Shown piece by piece: positions 24,586-33,154 of a DNA stretch of 64,000 nt. A program made the position numbers and the translations under genes. Origin of the DNA: Flavobacterium crocinum. GTDB lineage: Bacteria > Bacteroidota > Bacteroidia > Flavobacteriales > Flavobacteriaceae. Every line of letters starts with the position of its first letter. The first letter of the stretch is position 1. Location of the stretch: NCBI RefSeq assembly GCF_003122385.1, contig NZ_CP029255.1:4092001-4156000 (forward strand). The letters run 5' to 3'. A model generated the notes under the pieces. It saw nothing but the letters and a program-made list of their open reading frames with translations, did not search any database and was not told the DNA's origin.

Positions 24586-24648
24586 TGTAACATATTTTTA
24601 TTATTTTTGCTAAAATAAATGTAATAAAAAAGTCTCATATATGTTACA
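24586..24648 (+). promoter_or_regulatory. 10-bp inverted repeat around the antitoxin promoter and start
   Basis: TGTAACATAT (24586-24595) and ATATGTTACA (24639-24648) are exact inverse complements, 43 nt apart and 53 bp from first base to first base, about five helical turns. A TAnnTTTG box (TATTTTTG, 24602-24609) lies between them and the right arm overlaps the ATG. It is a good candidate for an autoregulatory operator. Confidence 0.55.
24602..24609 (+). promoter_or_regulatory. Putative -7 element of the antitoxin gene
   Basis: TATTTTTG matches TAnnTTTG; TTG at 24585-24587 is only 14 nt away, shorter than normal. Confidence 0.4.
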
Positions 24649-24961
24649 GGAAATTATCGCATATAAAAAAGTTGCTACTCAATTGGACGAATTAATAGAT
24701 AAATCGCCTTACAAAAAAAAGTATATAATAGAGCAACTAGGTTTGTCAAGTCCTACATATTACAGAAAACTTCAAACTCAATCTTTTACAATAGGAGAAA
24801 TGCTTGTGATTGCAAAAATCCTCGATCCAGTAGAATATAACAAATGGGAATTATTGGAAGAAATCGAACAAGCTAAAGAAGAAATTAGAACCGGAAAAAC
24901 TATCCCACACAGTGAAATGGTTAAAAGAATAAAAGCAAAAAAGAAAGATAATTTAGAATAA
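24641..24961 (+). CDS. Probable antitoxin with N-terminal helix-turn-helix
   Basis: 106 residues. The middle (KKKYIIEQLGLSSPTYYRKLQTQSFTIGEML, about 25-58) is an XRE-type helix-turn-helix. The C-terminal part (ELLEEIEQAKEEIRTGKTIPHSEMVKRIKAKKK) is charged and helical and resembles antitoxin tails that clamp ParE/RelE toxins. The neighbouring toxin is encoded on the other strand, with the two stop codons overlapping by 9 bp. Antitoxin call is inference from this context. Confidence 0.65.
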   Translation: MLQEIIAYKKVATQLDELIDKSPYKKKYIIEQLGLSSPTYYRKLQTQSFTIGEMLVIAKILDPVEYNKWELLEEIEQAKEEIRTGKTIPHSEMVKRIKAKKKDNLE

Positions 24962-25240
24962 ATCTTTGACTTCCTTTTGTCTGTTATCATGAAAAAGCAA
25001 AAGCAATATTTTGCCACCAACAACAGTGTAAAATAAGGTTATTTGCTTTACAACTAAAATACTACTAAAATCAAAATCCCTATTATAGAGTCCTAAATGA
25101 GGATTTTTTGATATAATATCAATTGTTTTCAATACTTCTTCGTCAAACTTTTCAGCAATTGTCAAAGACCAATTTTCTACTAAATATTCATAATTTTTAC
25201 TATAAGTCTTTTCAGCTTTCTCCGTCCAAATTACTTCCAT
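24953..25240 (-). CDS. RelE/ParE-family toxin
   Basis: 95 residues with the family plan: VIWTEKAEKTYSKNYEYLVENWS, then IAEKFDEEVLKTIDIISKNPHLGL, and the closing strands LVVKQITLFYTVVGGKILLLLFHDNRQK. The ending LFHDNRQ is the usual RelE/ParE motif. ParE poisons gyrase and RelE cuts mRNA at the ribosome; which applies cannot be seen. It faces the HTH gene tail-to-tail, an orientation unusual for type II systems, which are normally same-strand operons. Confidence 0.75.
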   Translation of the reverse strand: MEVIWTEKAEKTYSKNYEYLVENWSLTIAEKFDEEVLKTIDIISKNPHLGLYNRDFDFSSILVVKQITLFYTVVGGKILLLLFHDNRQKEVKDLF

Positions 25241-25764
25241 AAAACTTTTTTAATGTAAATATAAATCAATTCTAAAAAGAAGAAGGAAAAATTAATACAA
25301 AATGTAATTTTTTACTTACTTTAATTTGTCATTCATTTTTTATAATTCTAGGCGAAGAATTTGGTAAGCATGTATAATTTTTTCGTATTTATCGGTAAAT
25401 TTTTCAAAACATTTTACTTTACGTTATATGAAAAATTTGGTAAAAACGACTTATATTTTAATTTATCTTTTTCAGCGTATTTTTTTTACGCTGTCAGTCT
25501 TTTTTGTTTCAATTGTATTGTAGTTTTTACAAATCGAATCTGTATGTTGAGATAACAGTGAGAGAAAATAATAAAGAATATATTACACAATATAGAAAGC
25601 CTGATTTTACGAAGCCTTACGGTACAAGCACCACTATCCTTTTTTGACCTATAATTTATATTATGTAAAATAGGAAATTTAAATTTAGATCTTGTCTCAT
25701 TGCTTTGCTAATTTTAACTAGAGATTACTCTCGTCTTATTAAAACGTTCTAAACAAAAGCTTCG

Positions 25765-25819
25765 TGAGAATTTAATATTCCGGGATAATTATCAGAAAAA
25801 AAAATCTACACGATTCTCA
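25765..25819. repeat. TGAGAAT...ATTCTCA unit, copy 1
   Basis: TGAGAAT at the left end and its complement ATTCTCA at the right end; AT-rich interior. Confidence 0.5.
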
Positions 25820-25976
25820 GCGATCCATTTTTATACAACCGAAAGTATAAAAATTACGAGAATCTCATAATTCAAAAAAATTAATCAATTTGTTTTATAC
25901 TATTTTTAGTATTCATTTCTTAAAGATGATTTCTTAATAGTCTCAGATTTGAAAAAACAATATTTTTATGAATTTA

Positions 25977-26030
25977 TGAGAATCTAATATTTCAAAAAAA
26001 ATAAATAAATTTGATTTTATGCGATTCTCA
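25977..26030. repeat. TGAGAAT...ATTCTCA unit, copy 2
   Basis: Same plan as copy 1, 54 bp. Its left 45 bp resembles 25857-25905 (GAGAATCT, then AATTCAAAAAAA- and ATTTGTTTTAT-like text). Confidence 0.5.
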
Positions 26031-26222
26031 GGATTACATGTCGTCAAATCTATTACTAATGATTTAATGTTTTTTAATCTGAAAAAAACCTTTTAACGCC
26101 TTATTATCAGTAATTCTTAACATTTCTTTAAAATATACCAGATTCTCATCAAGTTGCTTTCATTGTAAGAGTTTATTTTATTATTTTTACATTGAATACA
26201 TTAAAAAATTTATCAAAAACGT

Positions 26223-28136
26223 ATGAATACAGTTGCTGAGCATATTGCTGATTTTTTGAAGGAATACAAACCTTTTGATAATTTAACTTTTCAGGAATTA
26301 TCGGATATTGCTACCAATATTCGTGTCATTAACTTAGAAAAACATGCAGTCTTATTTCAAAATAACGACGCGCTTCATGATAGTTTCTATGTAGTAGCTT
26401 CTGGTATAATCAATCTTACAACTATTGCTGATGCTGAAGAAACTATCATAAATAAATGTCACGAAGGAGATATTTTTGGTTTGCGTCCGTTTTTTGCTAA
26501 GAATAATTACATGATGACCGCTAAAGCGCGTGAGGAAAGCATTATTTATGCAATCCCAATTGCTGTATTTAGACCATTTGTGGCAAATAATTCGGATGTT
26601 TTAAATTTCTTACTAGAGAGTTTTGCGGTTAATTCTCGTCACACAAAAGACAGCGTAAGTTCAAATGGCAAGCTTATTTCTGATGTTGATTATATTGATC
26701 AACAGTCAGAAATGCAATATATTCAGTCACTTAATTATAATAATTCCCCATTGACAACTCAGGCTAGTCACATTGTAAAAGATGTTGCTATTTTGATGAC
26801 CGAATCTATGGTGGATAATATTATAATCTGCGAAAAAAATCACCCGATTGGTATTGTTACCAATGCAGATTTGTCTTCCAAAATTGCAACGGGCCGCTAT
26901 CCTATTACTGAGACTATTGACAAAATCATGTCGTCTCCGGTTGTAACTGTTTTGGAAAACGTTTCTTTAGCGGAAGCTCAATTATTAATGCTAAAACATA
27001 ATGTAACTCATCTATGTGTTACTAAGGACGGTACAAGTAAATCGGTTGTAAAAGGAATTATTTCAGAACACGATCTTATTGTTGCTCAAGCTAGTAACCC
27101 AGGAGTTTTAATTAAAGAAATCAAGCGCTCTCAGCTTCCGAAAGATTTAAAACAGATTCGTGATCGCTTATCAGATTTGATTCAGAATTCAATCCAAAAA
27201 AATATTCCGATTTCACATGTCAGTAATATTGCAAGTGAAATTAATCTGGCTATTATCAAACGTGCCGTAGAGCTTTCAATTTTAGATTTAGGCTCCCCTC
27301 CTGCACGATTTGCATGGTTAAGTATTGGTAGTCAGGGACGTAAGGAACAGCTTTTGCTAACAGACCAAGATAGCATTTTGATATTTGAAGATGTAACTCC
27401 TGAAAAATACAGAGAAGTAAAAGATTATTTCTTAAGATTAGCCAAAAGAACTACTTCTATCCTAGAAAAAGTAGGTTATGAATATTGCCCAAATGGACAC
27501 ATGGGAAGCAATATGCTTTGGTGTAAATCATTGAGCGACTGGACAAAACAATATAACAGCTGGATGAATACTCCAGGTGAAAACAGTAATGATTTGAGCA
27601 GTATTTTCTTTGATTATGAAATTGTTTTTGGAGAACCAAAGATTGAAGAAGCAATTGAAAATGTTATTTTTAAGAATGCTGTAAACAATACATTGTTCTT
27701 TGATTTCTTAGGAAATGATGCTTTAAAAAGAAATTCACCTTTAAGCTTCTTCAAAAAATTCATTGTTGAGGAAGAAGGACCGCATAAAGGAAAATTTGAT
27801 ATTAAAACTCGTGCTCTAATGCCTTTGATAGATGGCGCACGTTTATTAATTTTGAATGCAAATATAAAAGGAATACAAAATACCTATTTAAGATTCAAGC
27901 AGTTAGCAATAACAGATTCTAAAAATGCTGAAATTTACTTAAGCTGTGCAGAAGCTTTTTTAATACTTTCTAAATTTAGAACTGTTGAAGGTTTAAAAAA
28001 TGACGACTCTGGTCAATATATTAATTTAAGAGAAATGTCTAAAACAGATAAGGAGAAACTAAAAAATGCTTTAGCCCCAATGAAAGACCTCGAGGAACTA
28101 ATTAAGAGTAAATTTCAATTGACACAATTCTCATAA
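26223..28136 (+). CDS. DUF294 nucleotidyltransferase-like signalling protein with cNMP and CBS domains
   Basis: 637 residues in four parts: an N-terminal cyclic-nucleotide-binding-like roll (about 10-130, HAVLFQNNDALHDSFYVVASG), a pair of CBS domains (about 165-285, VDNIIICEKNHPIGIVTNADL and ATHLCVT-type strands), a DUF294 nucleotidyltransferase-like domain with SIGSQGRKEQLLLTDQDS (about 365-385), and a helical DUF294 C-terminal domain. The GSxGRxE and DQD pattern keeps the metal-binding acids. Such proteins are thought to sense nucleotides and modify a partner, as GlnD-like enzymes do. The next gene starts 4 bp after its stop. Confidence 0.8.
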   Translation: MNTVAEHIADFLKEYKPFDNLTFQELSDIATNIRVINLEKHAVLFQNNDALHDSFYVVASGIINLTTIADAEETIINKCHEGDIFGLRPFFAKNNYMMTAKAREESIIYAIPIAVFRPFVANNSDVLNFLLESFAVNSRHTKDSVSSNGKLISDVDYIDQQSEMQYIQSLNYNNSPLTTQASHIVKDVAILMTESMVDNIIICEKNHPIGIVTNADLSSKIATGRYPITETIDKIMSSPVVTVLENVSLAEAQLLMLKHNVTHLCVTKDGTSKSVVKGIISEHDLIVAQASNPGVLIKEIKRSQLPKDLKQIRDRLSDLIQNSIQKNIPISHVSNIASEINLAIIKRAVELSILDLGSPPARFAWLSIGSQGRKEQLLLTDQDSILIFEDVTPEKYREVKDYFLRLAKRTTSILEKVGYEYCPNGHMGSNMLWCKSLSDWTKQYNSWMNTPGENSNDLSSIFFDYEIVFGEPKIEEAIENVIFKNAVNNTLFFDFLGNDALKRNSPLSFFKKFIVEEEGPHKGKFDIKTRALMPLIDGARLLILNANIKGIQNTYLRFKQLAITDSKNAEIYLSCAEAFLILSKFRTVEGLKNDDSGQYINLREMSKTDKEKLKNALAPMKDLEELIKSKFQLTQFS

Positions 28137-28140
28137 AAAT

Positions 28141-28737
28141 ATGCTAGACTGGCTTAAAAATATTAATAAAGACTATCCGGAATTCTGGAAAGATTATTTA
28201 ACAAAATTCGAAACTAAACCTAATAAGTTTGTTGTTTTATCAACAGAAACTTCCGGGTTGAATCCGGATAAAGATGTTATATTATCTCTTGGCGCATTTT
28301 CTGTTATTGACGATAGTATAGTTATTAAAGAAAGTTTTGAAACTGTTTTGCTTCAGTACAAATATCTTCAGGATAACGGACTATCTAATGAGTTTATCAT
28401 TGAAAGTAAAATGATGAAAATGCCCGAACCTGACGCCTTAGAAGCTTTAGTAAATTTTATTGGAAATTCAATTCTAGTTGGACATCATATAAATTTTGAT
28501 GTCGAAATGCTTAATGCAGCTCTCGAACGTTTAGATTGTGGTCGTTTGAAAAATGAAGCTTTGGATGTTGATGTAATGTATAGAAAACTGACTGACATAA
28601 ACGATAAACAGTTTTCTTTAGACGATTTGTGTGAAATTTATAAAATTCCAAAAAGCGACAGAAATTCTTCTTCTGAAGATGCGTACAGAATTGGTCTTTT
28701 GTTTCTAAAATTAAAATCAAGATTAGGGATTAAATAA
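28141..28737 (+). CDS. DEDD-type 3'-5' exonuclease-fold protein with altered catalytic residues
   Basis: 198 residues with the DnaQ/RNase T exonuclease fold: FVVLSTETSGLNPDKDVIL (motif I), LVGHHINFDVEMLN (motif II, Asp120) and DRNSSSEDAYRIG (motif III, Asp180). In the active DEDDh enzymes motif I is DxE; here it is Ser34-x-Glu36, and the motif III His is Asn175. Two of five catalytic residues are therefore changed and the protein may be inactive or work differently. Co-transcribed with the DUF294 gene (4-bp gap), a pairing also known elsewhere. Confidence 0.78.
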   Translation: MLDWLKNINKDYPEFWKDYLTKFETKPNKFVVLSTETSGLNPDKDVILSLGAFSVIDDSIVIKESFETVLLQYKYLQDNGLSNEFIIESKMMKMPEPDALEALVNFIGNSILVGHHINFDVEMLNAALERLDCGRLKNEALDVDVMYRKLTDINDKQFSLDDLCEIYKIPKSDRNSSSEDAYRIGLLFLKLKSRLGIK

Positions 28738-28804
28738 TATCAAATCTTACACACTACCATTTCAAAATATTTATATTCACTATTAAATCAGAAATAATTA
28801 AAAC

Positions 28805-28836
28805 AAAAAAAAGCTCAGTTTAACTGAGCTTTTTTT
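28805..28836. terminator. Bidirectional terminator between exonuclease-like and ccsBA genes
   Basis: A-rich arm and AAGCTCAGTT (28806-28820) pair with AACTGAGCTTTTTTT (28822-28836) over 15 bp around one base. Convergent genes on both sides. Confidence 0.85.
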
Positions 28837-28864
28837 ATACGAATCAATAATTAATTTGGTAATC

Positions 28865-31800
28865 CTATTTTTTTACTTTTTTAGTCTTATAGTATTTTCT
28901 ATATTTTGGATAAGTAATTGCACCAATTAAAGAGATTGTTATCAAACAATAATAAATCCAGCTTAAAGAATGTGCTTCTCCACTGGCATACGAGTGTAAA
29001 CCTACTAAGTGGAAGTTTACTCCGTAATAAGTAAACAAAATTGAAACAAAGGCATACATACTCATTAAGTTAAAGAACCATTTGCCTCTTAATGCCGGAA
29101 CAAAACGAGCGTGAATTACAAAAGCGTAAATCATAATCGAGATTAAAGCCCAGGTTTCTTTTGGATCCCATCCCCAATAACGTCCCCAGCTTTCGTTTGC
29201 CCATTGTCCACCAAGGAAGTTTCCAATCGTTAGCATGATCAAACCAATAGTTAAAGACATTTCGTTAATATAAGTAATCTCTTTAATGTTCAATTCCATT
29301 TTAGCTTTGTTTTTCTCTGTTGTGAAGAAAATCAATAGCAACGATACAAAACCTAAAATCATACCTAATGCAGTTGGACCGTAACTACCTACAATAACAG
29401 CAACGTGAATCATTAACCAATAAGAATTAAGAACCGGCTGTAAATTTGCAATTTCCGGATCAATCCAGTTTAGGTAGGCTGCCATTAAAATCATAGCCGT
29501 AACAAAAGCAGATGAAGCAACTGTTAATTTTGATTTTCTGTCAAAAGCCAATCCGAAAAACATCGTTGACCACGATACATATACAATAGATTCGTAAGCA
29601 TTACTCCAAGGCGCATGCCCGGAAATATACCAACGTGCTATTAATCCTAATGTATGAAGTACAAATAATAACCCAATTATAATATGGAATGCGTTTATTG
29701 CAATACGAAGTCCTCTTTTCTCAAAGAAAATGTTAACAATAATAAAGATGAACATAAAACTTGCTGCTGTAATATACCAATATGATAATTTTTGAAAAAC
29801 ATCATATTTGTTATAAAGAATTTCTGCATCAATTTTTTGCTCGCTCGGCATTACTTTGGCTCCAAATTTCTTTTGAAAACCATGAATGCTTTCTACTAAA
29901 TTATCTGCTGTATCGAAATTTTTCTCGATAGAACCATTATTCAGAGCACTAAAATATAAAGGTAAAATTTGTTTCACATAAGTAGAATCCATTCCTTTAA
30001 ATCCGGCTGCTTCACGCTCCATATAGGAAACCCATTTATGATTTGGATCATTTGGAACCGGGAAAATCTTTAGAATGCTTCCGCTTAAAGCAGATTCCAT
30101 CAAATTTACTTTTTTATCTGTTTCAATGTAATCTTTCTCAAACTGATTTGGATTTGCAGCTTTATAAGCAGCATCTAAATAAGGTGATAATTTATAATTT
30201 CCCTGCTCGTCAAAGAATTTTACGAATGGAGCATATTTGTCTTTTGGATCAATACCGATAATCTTGCGGATACTGTCATTTCCGGATTTAATGTAAATTA
30301 AAGGAATCTGAATCCAAACCTGAGCATATTGCGTCATCGACAAAAATACCTGATCAGAATTCATGTCGTTATATTTATCACTGTGGCTTACTTTACGAAG
30401 TAATTCAGATGAAAACGTATTGATTGGTTTCATTCTTCCTCCGGCATCCTGAATAATCAAACGTCCGAATTTTGCAGCATGTGCTTCCGGAGCTTTATAG
30501 ATATTCAATAAAGAATCCAACTGCTTTTTACTTGGCGGCGCAGTAACGTGATTAGCGTGATCATTTGGATCTGCAGTATGTGTATGATTATGATCGTGTG
30601 AATGAACGTGCGGTGATTGTTGCGCAAAACTGCTCAAACTCAACATTAAAACTAAAATCGTAATTAGTTTTTCTTTTTTCTTTTTAACTGCTTCCAGTTT
30701 ACGTTTCAAGTCGCCAAAACGAGAATGTTTTGTAAACATAATTGCCATTAGACCTATATATAGCATAAAATATCCAAAATATGTAATGTTGGTTCCCCAG
30801 AAATCATGATTTACAGATAAAACAGTTCCTTTTTCATCCGGATCAAATGATGACTGGAAGAAACGATATCCTTTATAGTCCAAAACGTGATTCATAAAAA
30901 TATCGGCATCAAAAGTTTCCGTAGAATCCTGAACAGTTACTTTGCTTTTAAATGCAGAATAACTTTTTTCAGTTCCAGGATATTTATCGGCTATAAAATC
31001 ATTTAATCTAACTTTGAATGGTAAAACATAGGCTTTACTTCCAAAAAATACAGAATATTCAATATTGCCAATTTTTACTGTTTTAGGCTCTCCAACTTGT
31101 CCTTTAGAACCAAAAACCATTATTTCTTTTTCTTGTCCCTCAGCTTTAACTTTAAGAACCAAAGCATCTGTATGTGATTTTGCTTTGTAGTCATTATTAG
31201 ATTCATATTCTACTTTTCCTTTCATTGCAGGATCCGGGAATACAATTCTGATATCACCAATACTATATAATGAACGCATCATTAAAGGCTGAACATCGTC
31301 TTTAGTTACTTTACCTTTTAATTGATCGGCCATTCTCATGAACTCTCCTTCAAAAGGTGTCTGAATAGTATATTTTTCTCCTTTTGTATTAATATTAATC
31401 GCTCCGTCAGTTTGTTTATTTAAAGCAAAAAGTACATTGTGAATATTCTGAACTTCACCTTCTTTTAGGTAATGTTCTTCACGTCCGCCAGAACCGGCTT
31501 CAACTAATTTCAGGTACAAAGTTCCGTTTGGATCTTCTTTAACGACTTCCTTTGCTCCCATTATATATCTATCGTAAGAAACTTCAAAAGGAGTTTCGTC
31601 AAATTTTCCGGAAACAGTAAAATCATTATTGGTTGCAGGAGATAATAAGAGACTTTTTTCAAAAACTCTTCGTTTCATTTCTCCTTTATATTCACCATCA
31701 ACAAAAATGGTTAAAAAAGTTTTATCTGAATAAACCTGATTTTCAGCCGCACCTTCGCGAATTGGCATCATTCCTTCATAACTAATGTATCTTGTGATAA

Positions 31801-32080
31801 AAGCTCCTATAATGATAAAAATAAAGGCTAAGTGAAGTAATAAAGTTGCCCATTTTTCTTTTTTAAGTAATTGGTAACGTTTGATATTTCCGAAGAAGTT
31901 AATCACGAAAACCACCATTATCGCTTCAAACCACCAAGTATTGTAAATTAAAATTCTGGCTGTATCGGTATTGTATTTACTTTCGATAAAAGTTCCAATA
32001 CCCATTGCAAGTGCGAATGCTAAAAAAAGAACGGCCATTAAACGTGTAGAAAACAAAAAAGAGAATATTTTTTTATCCAT
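28865..32080 (-). CDS. Cytochrome c biogenesis protein CcsBA (ResB-CcsA fusion)
   Basis: 1071 residues, the fused System II synthetase. The N-terminal half is ResB-like: three early membrane segments, a large periplasmic domain, then one near residue 445. The C-terminal third is CcsA-like with the haem-handling WGWDPKE motif (969-975), its tryptophan-rich context SWGRYWGWDPKETWALIS, and late FHLVGLHSY histidines. It carries haem to the outside and links it to apocytochrome c CxxCH sites. Between the halves, an internal signal-like segment ending in SSFAQQ leads into a His-rich stretch (about 490-515). Confidence 0.88.
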   Translation of the reverse strand: MDKKIFSFLFSTRLMAVLFLAFALAMGIGTFIESKYNTDTARILIYNTWWFEAIMVVFVINFFGNIKRYQLLKKEKWATLLLHLAFIFIIIGAFITRYISYEGMMPIREGAAENQVYSDKTFLTIFVDGEYKGEMKRRVFEKSLLLSPATNNDFTVSGKFDETPFEVSYDRYIMGAKEVVKEDPNGTLYLKLVEAGSGGREEHYLKEGEVQNIHNVLFALNKQTDGAININTKGEKYTIQTPFEGEFMRMADQLKGKVTKDDVQPLMMRSLYSIGDIRIVFPDPAMKGKVEYESNNDYKAKSHTDALVLKVKAEGQEKEIMVFGSKGQVGEPKTVKIGNIEYSVFFGSKAYVLPFKVRLNDFIADKYPGTEKSYSAFKSKVTVQDSTETFDADIFMNHVLDYKGYRFFQSSFDPDEKGTVLSVNHDFWGTNITYFGYFMLYIGLMAIMFTKHSRFGDLKRKLEAVKKKKEKLITILVLMLSLSSFAQQSPHVHSHDHNHTHTADPNDHANHVTAPPSKKQLDSLLNIYKAPEAHAAKFGRLIIQDAGGRMKPINTFSSELLRKVSHSDKYNDMNSDQVFLSMTQYAQVWIQIPLIYIKSGNDSIRKIIGIDPKDKYAPFVKFFDEQGNYKLSPYLDAAYKAANPNQFEKDYIETDKKVNLMESALSGSILKIFPVPNDPNHKWVSYMEREAAGFKGMDSTYVKQILPLYFSALNNGSIEKNFDTADNLVESIHGFQKKFGAKVMPSEQKIDAEILYNKYDVFQKLSYWYITAASFMFIFIIVNIFFEKRGLRIAINAFHIIIGLLFVLHTLGLIARWYISGHAPWSNAYESIVYVSWSTMFFGLAFDRKSKLTVASSAFVTAMILMAAYLNWIDPEIANLQPVLNSYWLMIHVAVIVGSYGPTALGMILGFVSLLLIFFTTEKNKAKMELNIKEITYINEMSLTIGLIMLTIGNFLGGQWANESWGRYWGWDPKETWALISIMIYAFVIHARFVPALRGKWFFNLMSMYAFVSILFTYYGVNFHLVGLHSYASGEAHSLSWIYYCLITISLIGAITYPKYRKYYKTKKVKK

Positions 32081-32112
32081 TTCTTAGGGATTACATTGTA
32101 TATAAAGTGGCA

Positions 32113-32120
32113 CAAAAGTA
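32113..32120 (-). promoter_or_regulatory. Putative -7 element of ccsBA
   Basis: TACTTTTG on the minus strand, 33 bp before the ATG. No TTG at the usual distance. Confidence 0.35.
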
Positions 32121-32379
32121 CTTAAAAATGTTTATTTGAGGCATGTGATATTTGTTAATAAAAACCAAATATATAAAAGGAAAATTCATCAAATTCTCAA
32201 AATTGTGAGTTTATTTTTACATAATAATACATTATCTAATTTAAAAATTTAAAGTCATTTATTTGAACAGGTAAATAAAGTAAACTTTAATAGACTTTGG
32301 ATGTGCCAATTAAAAAACTAAGACTTCACAATCTCTCTCAAAACTTTTCTTTACAAATTATCTTTATAAAAAATAATAC

Positions 32380-32387
32380 TAATTTTG
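32380..32387 (+). promoter_or_regulatory. Possible -7 element right at the DUF2520 start
   Basis: TAATTTTG matches TAnnTTTG but lies only 5 nt before ATG 32393. If used, the mRNA would start at or near its start codon (leaderless). May be chance in AT-rich DNA. Confidence 0.25.
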
Positions 32388-32392
32388 CTTTT

Positions 32393-33154
32393 ATGATTCA
32401 GATAACAATAATTGGTTCCGGCAATGTTGCCCAGCATTTAATAAAAGCTTTTGATGAAAGTAAAACTGTAGAAATAAAACAGGTTTTTTCACGAAAGAAA
32501 GAAACATTGCTGCATTTAGTCGATTACGAGAAAATTGTTACGGACTTCATTGAAATTCTACCGGCTGACTTGCATATAATTGCTGTTTCAGATAATGCAA
32601 TTGCTGAAGTTTCAGAACAGCTTCCTTTTAATAATCAGTTTGTAGTTCACACTTCGGGTACGTCTTCAATTGAGCTTTTAGATCCTAAAAATCGTCGTGG
32701 TGTTTTTTATCCGCTTCAGACATTTTCAAAGAATAAAGCAATTGATTATTCGATCATTCCATTTTGTCTTGAAGCCGAGAATACAGCCGATTTTAAATTA
32801 TTGGAATCTATTGCCAAAAGTATTTCTACAGCTGTATATTCTATTAGCTCAGAACAGCGCAAAGCACTTCATGTTGCAGCTGTTTTTGTAAGCAATTTTA
32901 CGAATCATTTATATTATTTGGGACAAGAAATTTGTGAAGAAAATCAGCTTCCTTTTGCTATATTAAGGCCGCTGATTCAGGAAACAGCAGACAAAATAAA
33001 TACACTGGACCCAATTGATGCCCAGACTGGCCCTGCTGTACGTCATGATTCGAATACAACAGAAGCTCACATGGCTTTTTTACAAGACGAAAACAAAAAA
33101 AATATCTATAAAATCCTAACACAATCTATACAGCATAATGGCAAAAAGTTATAA
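32393..33154 (+). CDS. Rossmann-like and DUF2520 domain-containing protein
   Basis: 253 residues from ATG 32393. The start IQITIIGSGNVAQHLIKAF is a Rossmann NAD(P)-binding motif; the middle VVHTSGTSSIEL and GVFYPLQTFSKN and the helical C-terminal DUF2520 region (ALHVAAVFVSNFTNHLYYLGQEIC, then DAQTGPAVRHDSNT) match the ketopantoate-reductase-like DUF2520 family. Reaction unknown. The longer frame starting at 32297 has no support. Overlaps kdsC by 17 bp, so they form an operon. Confidence 0.8.
   Translation: MIQITIIGSGNVAQHLIKAFDESKTVEIKQVFSRKKETLLHLVDYEKIVTDFIEILPADLHIIAVSDNAIAEVSEQLPFNNQFVVHTSGTSSIELLDPKNRRGVFYPLQTFSKNKAIDYSIIPFCLEAENTADFKLLESIAKSISTAVYSISSEQRKALHVAAVFVSNFTNHLYYLGQEICEENQLPFAILRPLIQETADKINTLDPIDAQTGPAVRHDSNTTEAHMAFLQDENKKNIYKILTQSIQHNGKKL

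Larger units (their letters stand above)
25241..26222. other. Gene-free AT-rich segment of about 980 bp
   Basis: No convincing coding frame. The one 64-codon frame (25361-25555) is Phe-rich and lacks coding character. The right half holds several TGAGAAT/ATTCTCA words: two units, 25765-25819 and 25977-26030, start with TGAGAAT and end with ATTCTCA over 55 and 54 bp; a third, degenerate, unit begins at 25857; another ATTCTCA is at 26142-26148. Could be a decayed mobile element or regulatory RNA. Confidence 0.5.
32081..32392. other. Divergent spacer between ccsBA and the DUF2520 gene
   Basis: 312 bp, AT-rich, with no gene. A TAnnTTTG match (TACTTTTG, 32120-32113, minus) suits ccsBA. Apart from the TAATTTTG near 32380 I see nothing else structured. 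Confidence 0.5.

Noticed and set aside
25361..25555. 64-codon plus-strand frame in the gene-free segment
   Set aside because: Phe/Tyr-rich composition typical of AT-rich noncoding DNA, no ribosome site, no recognisable domain.
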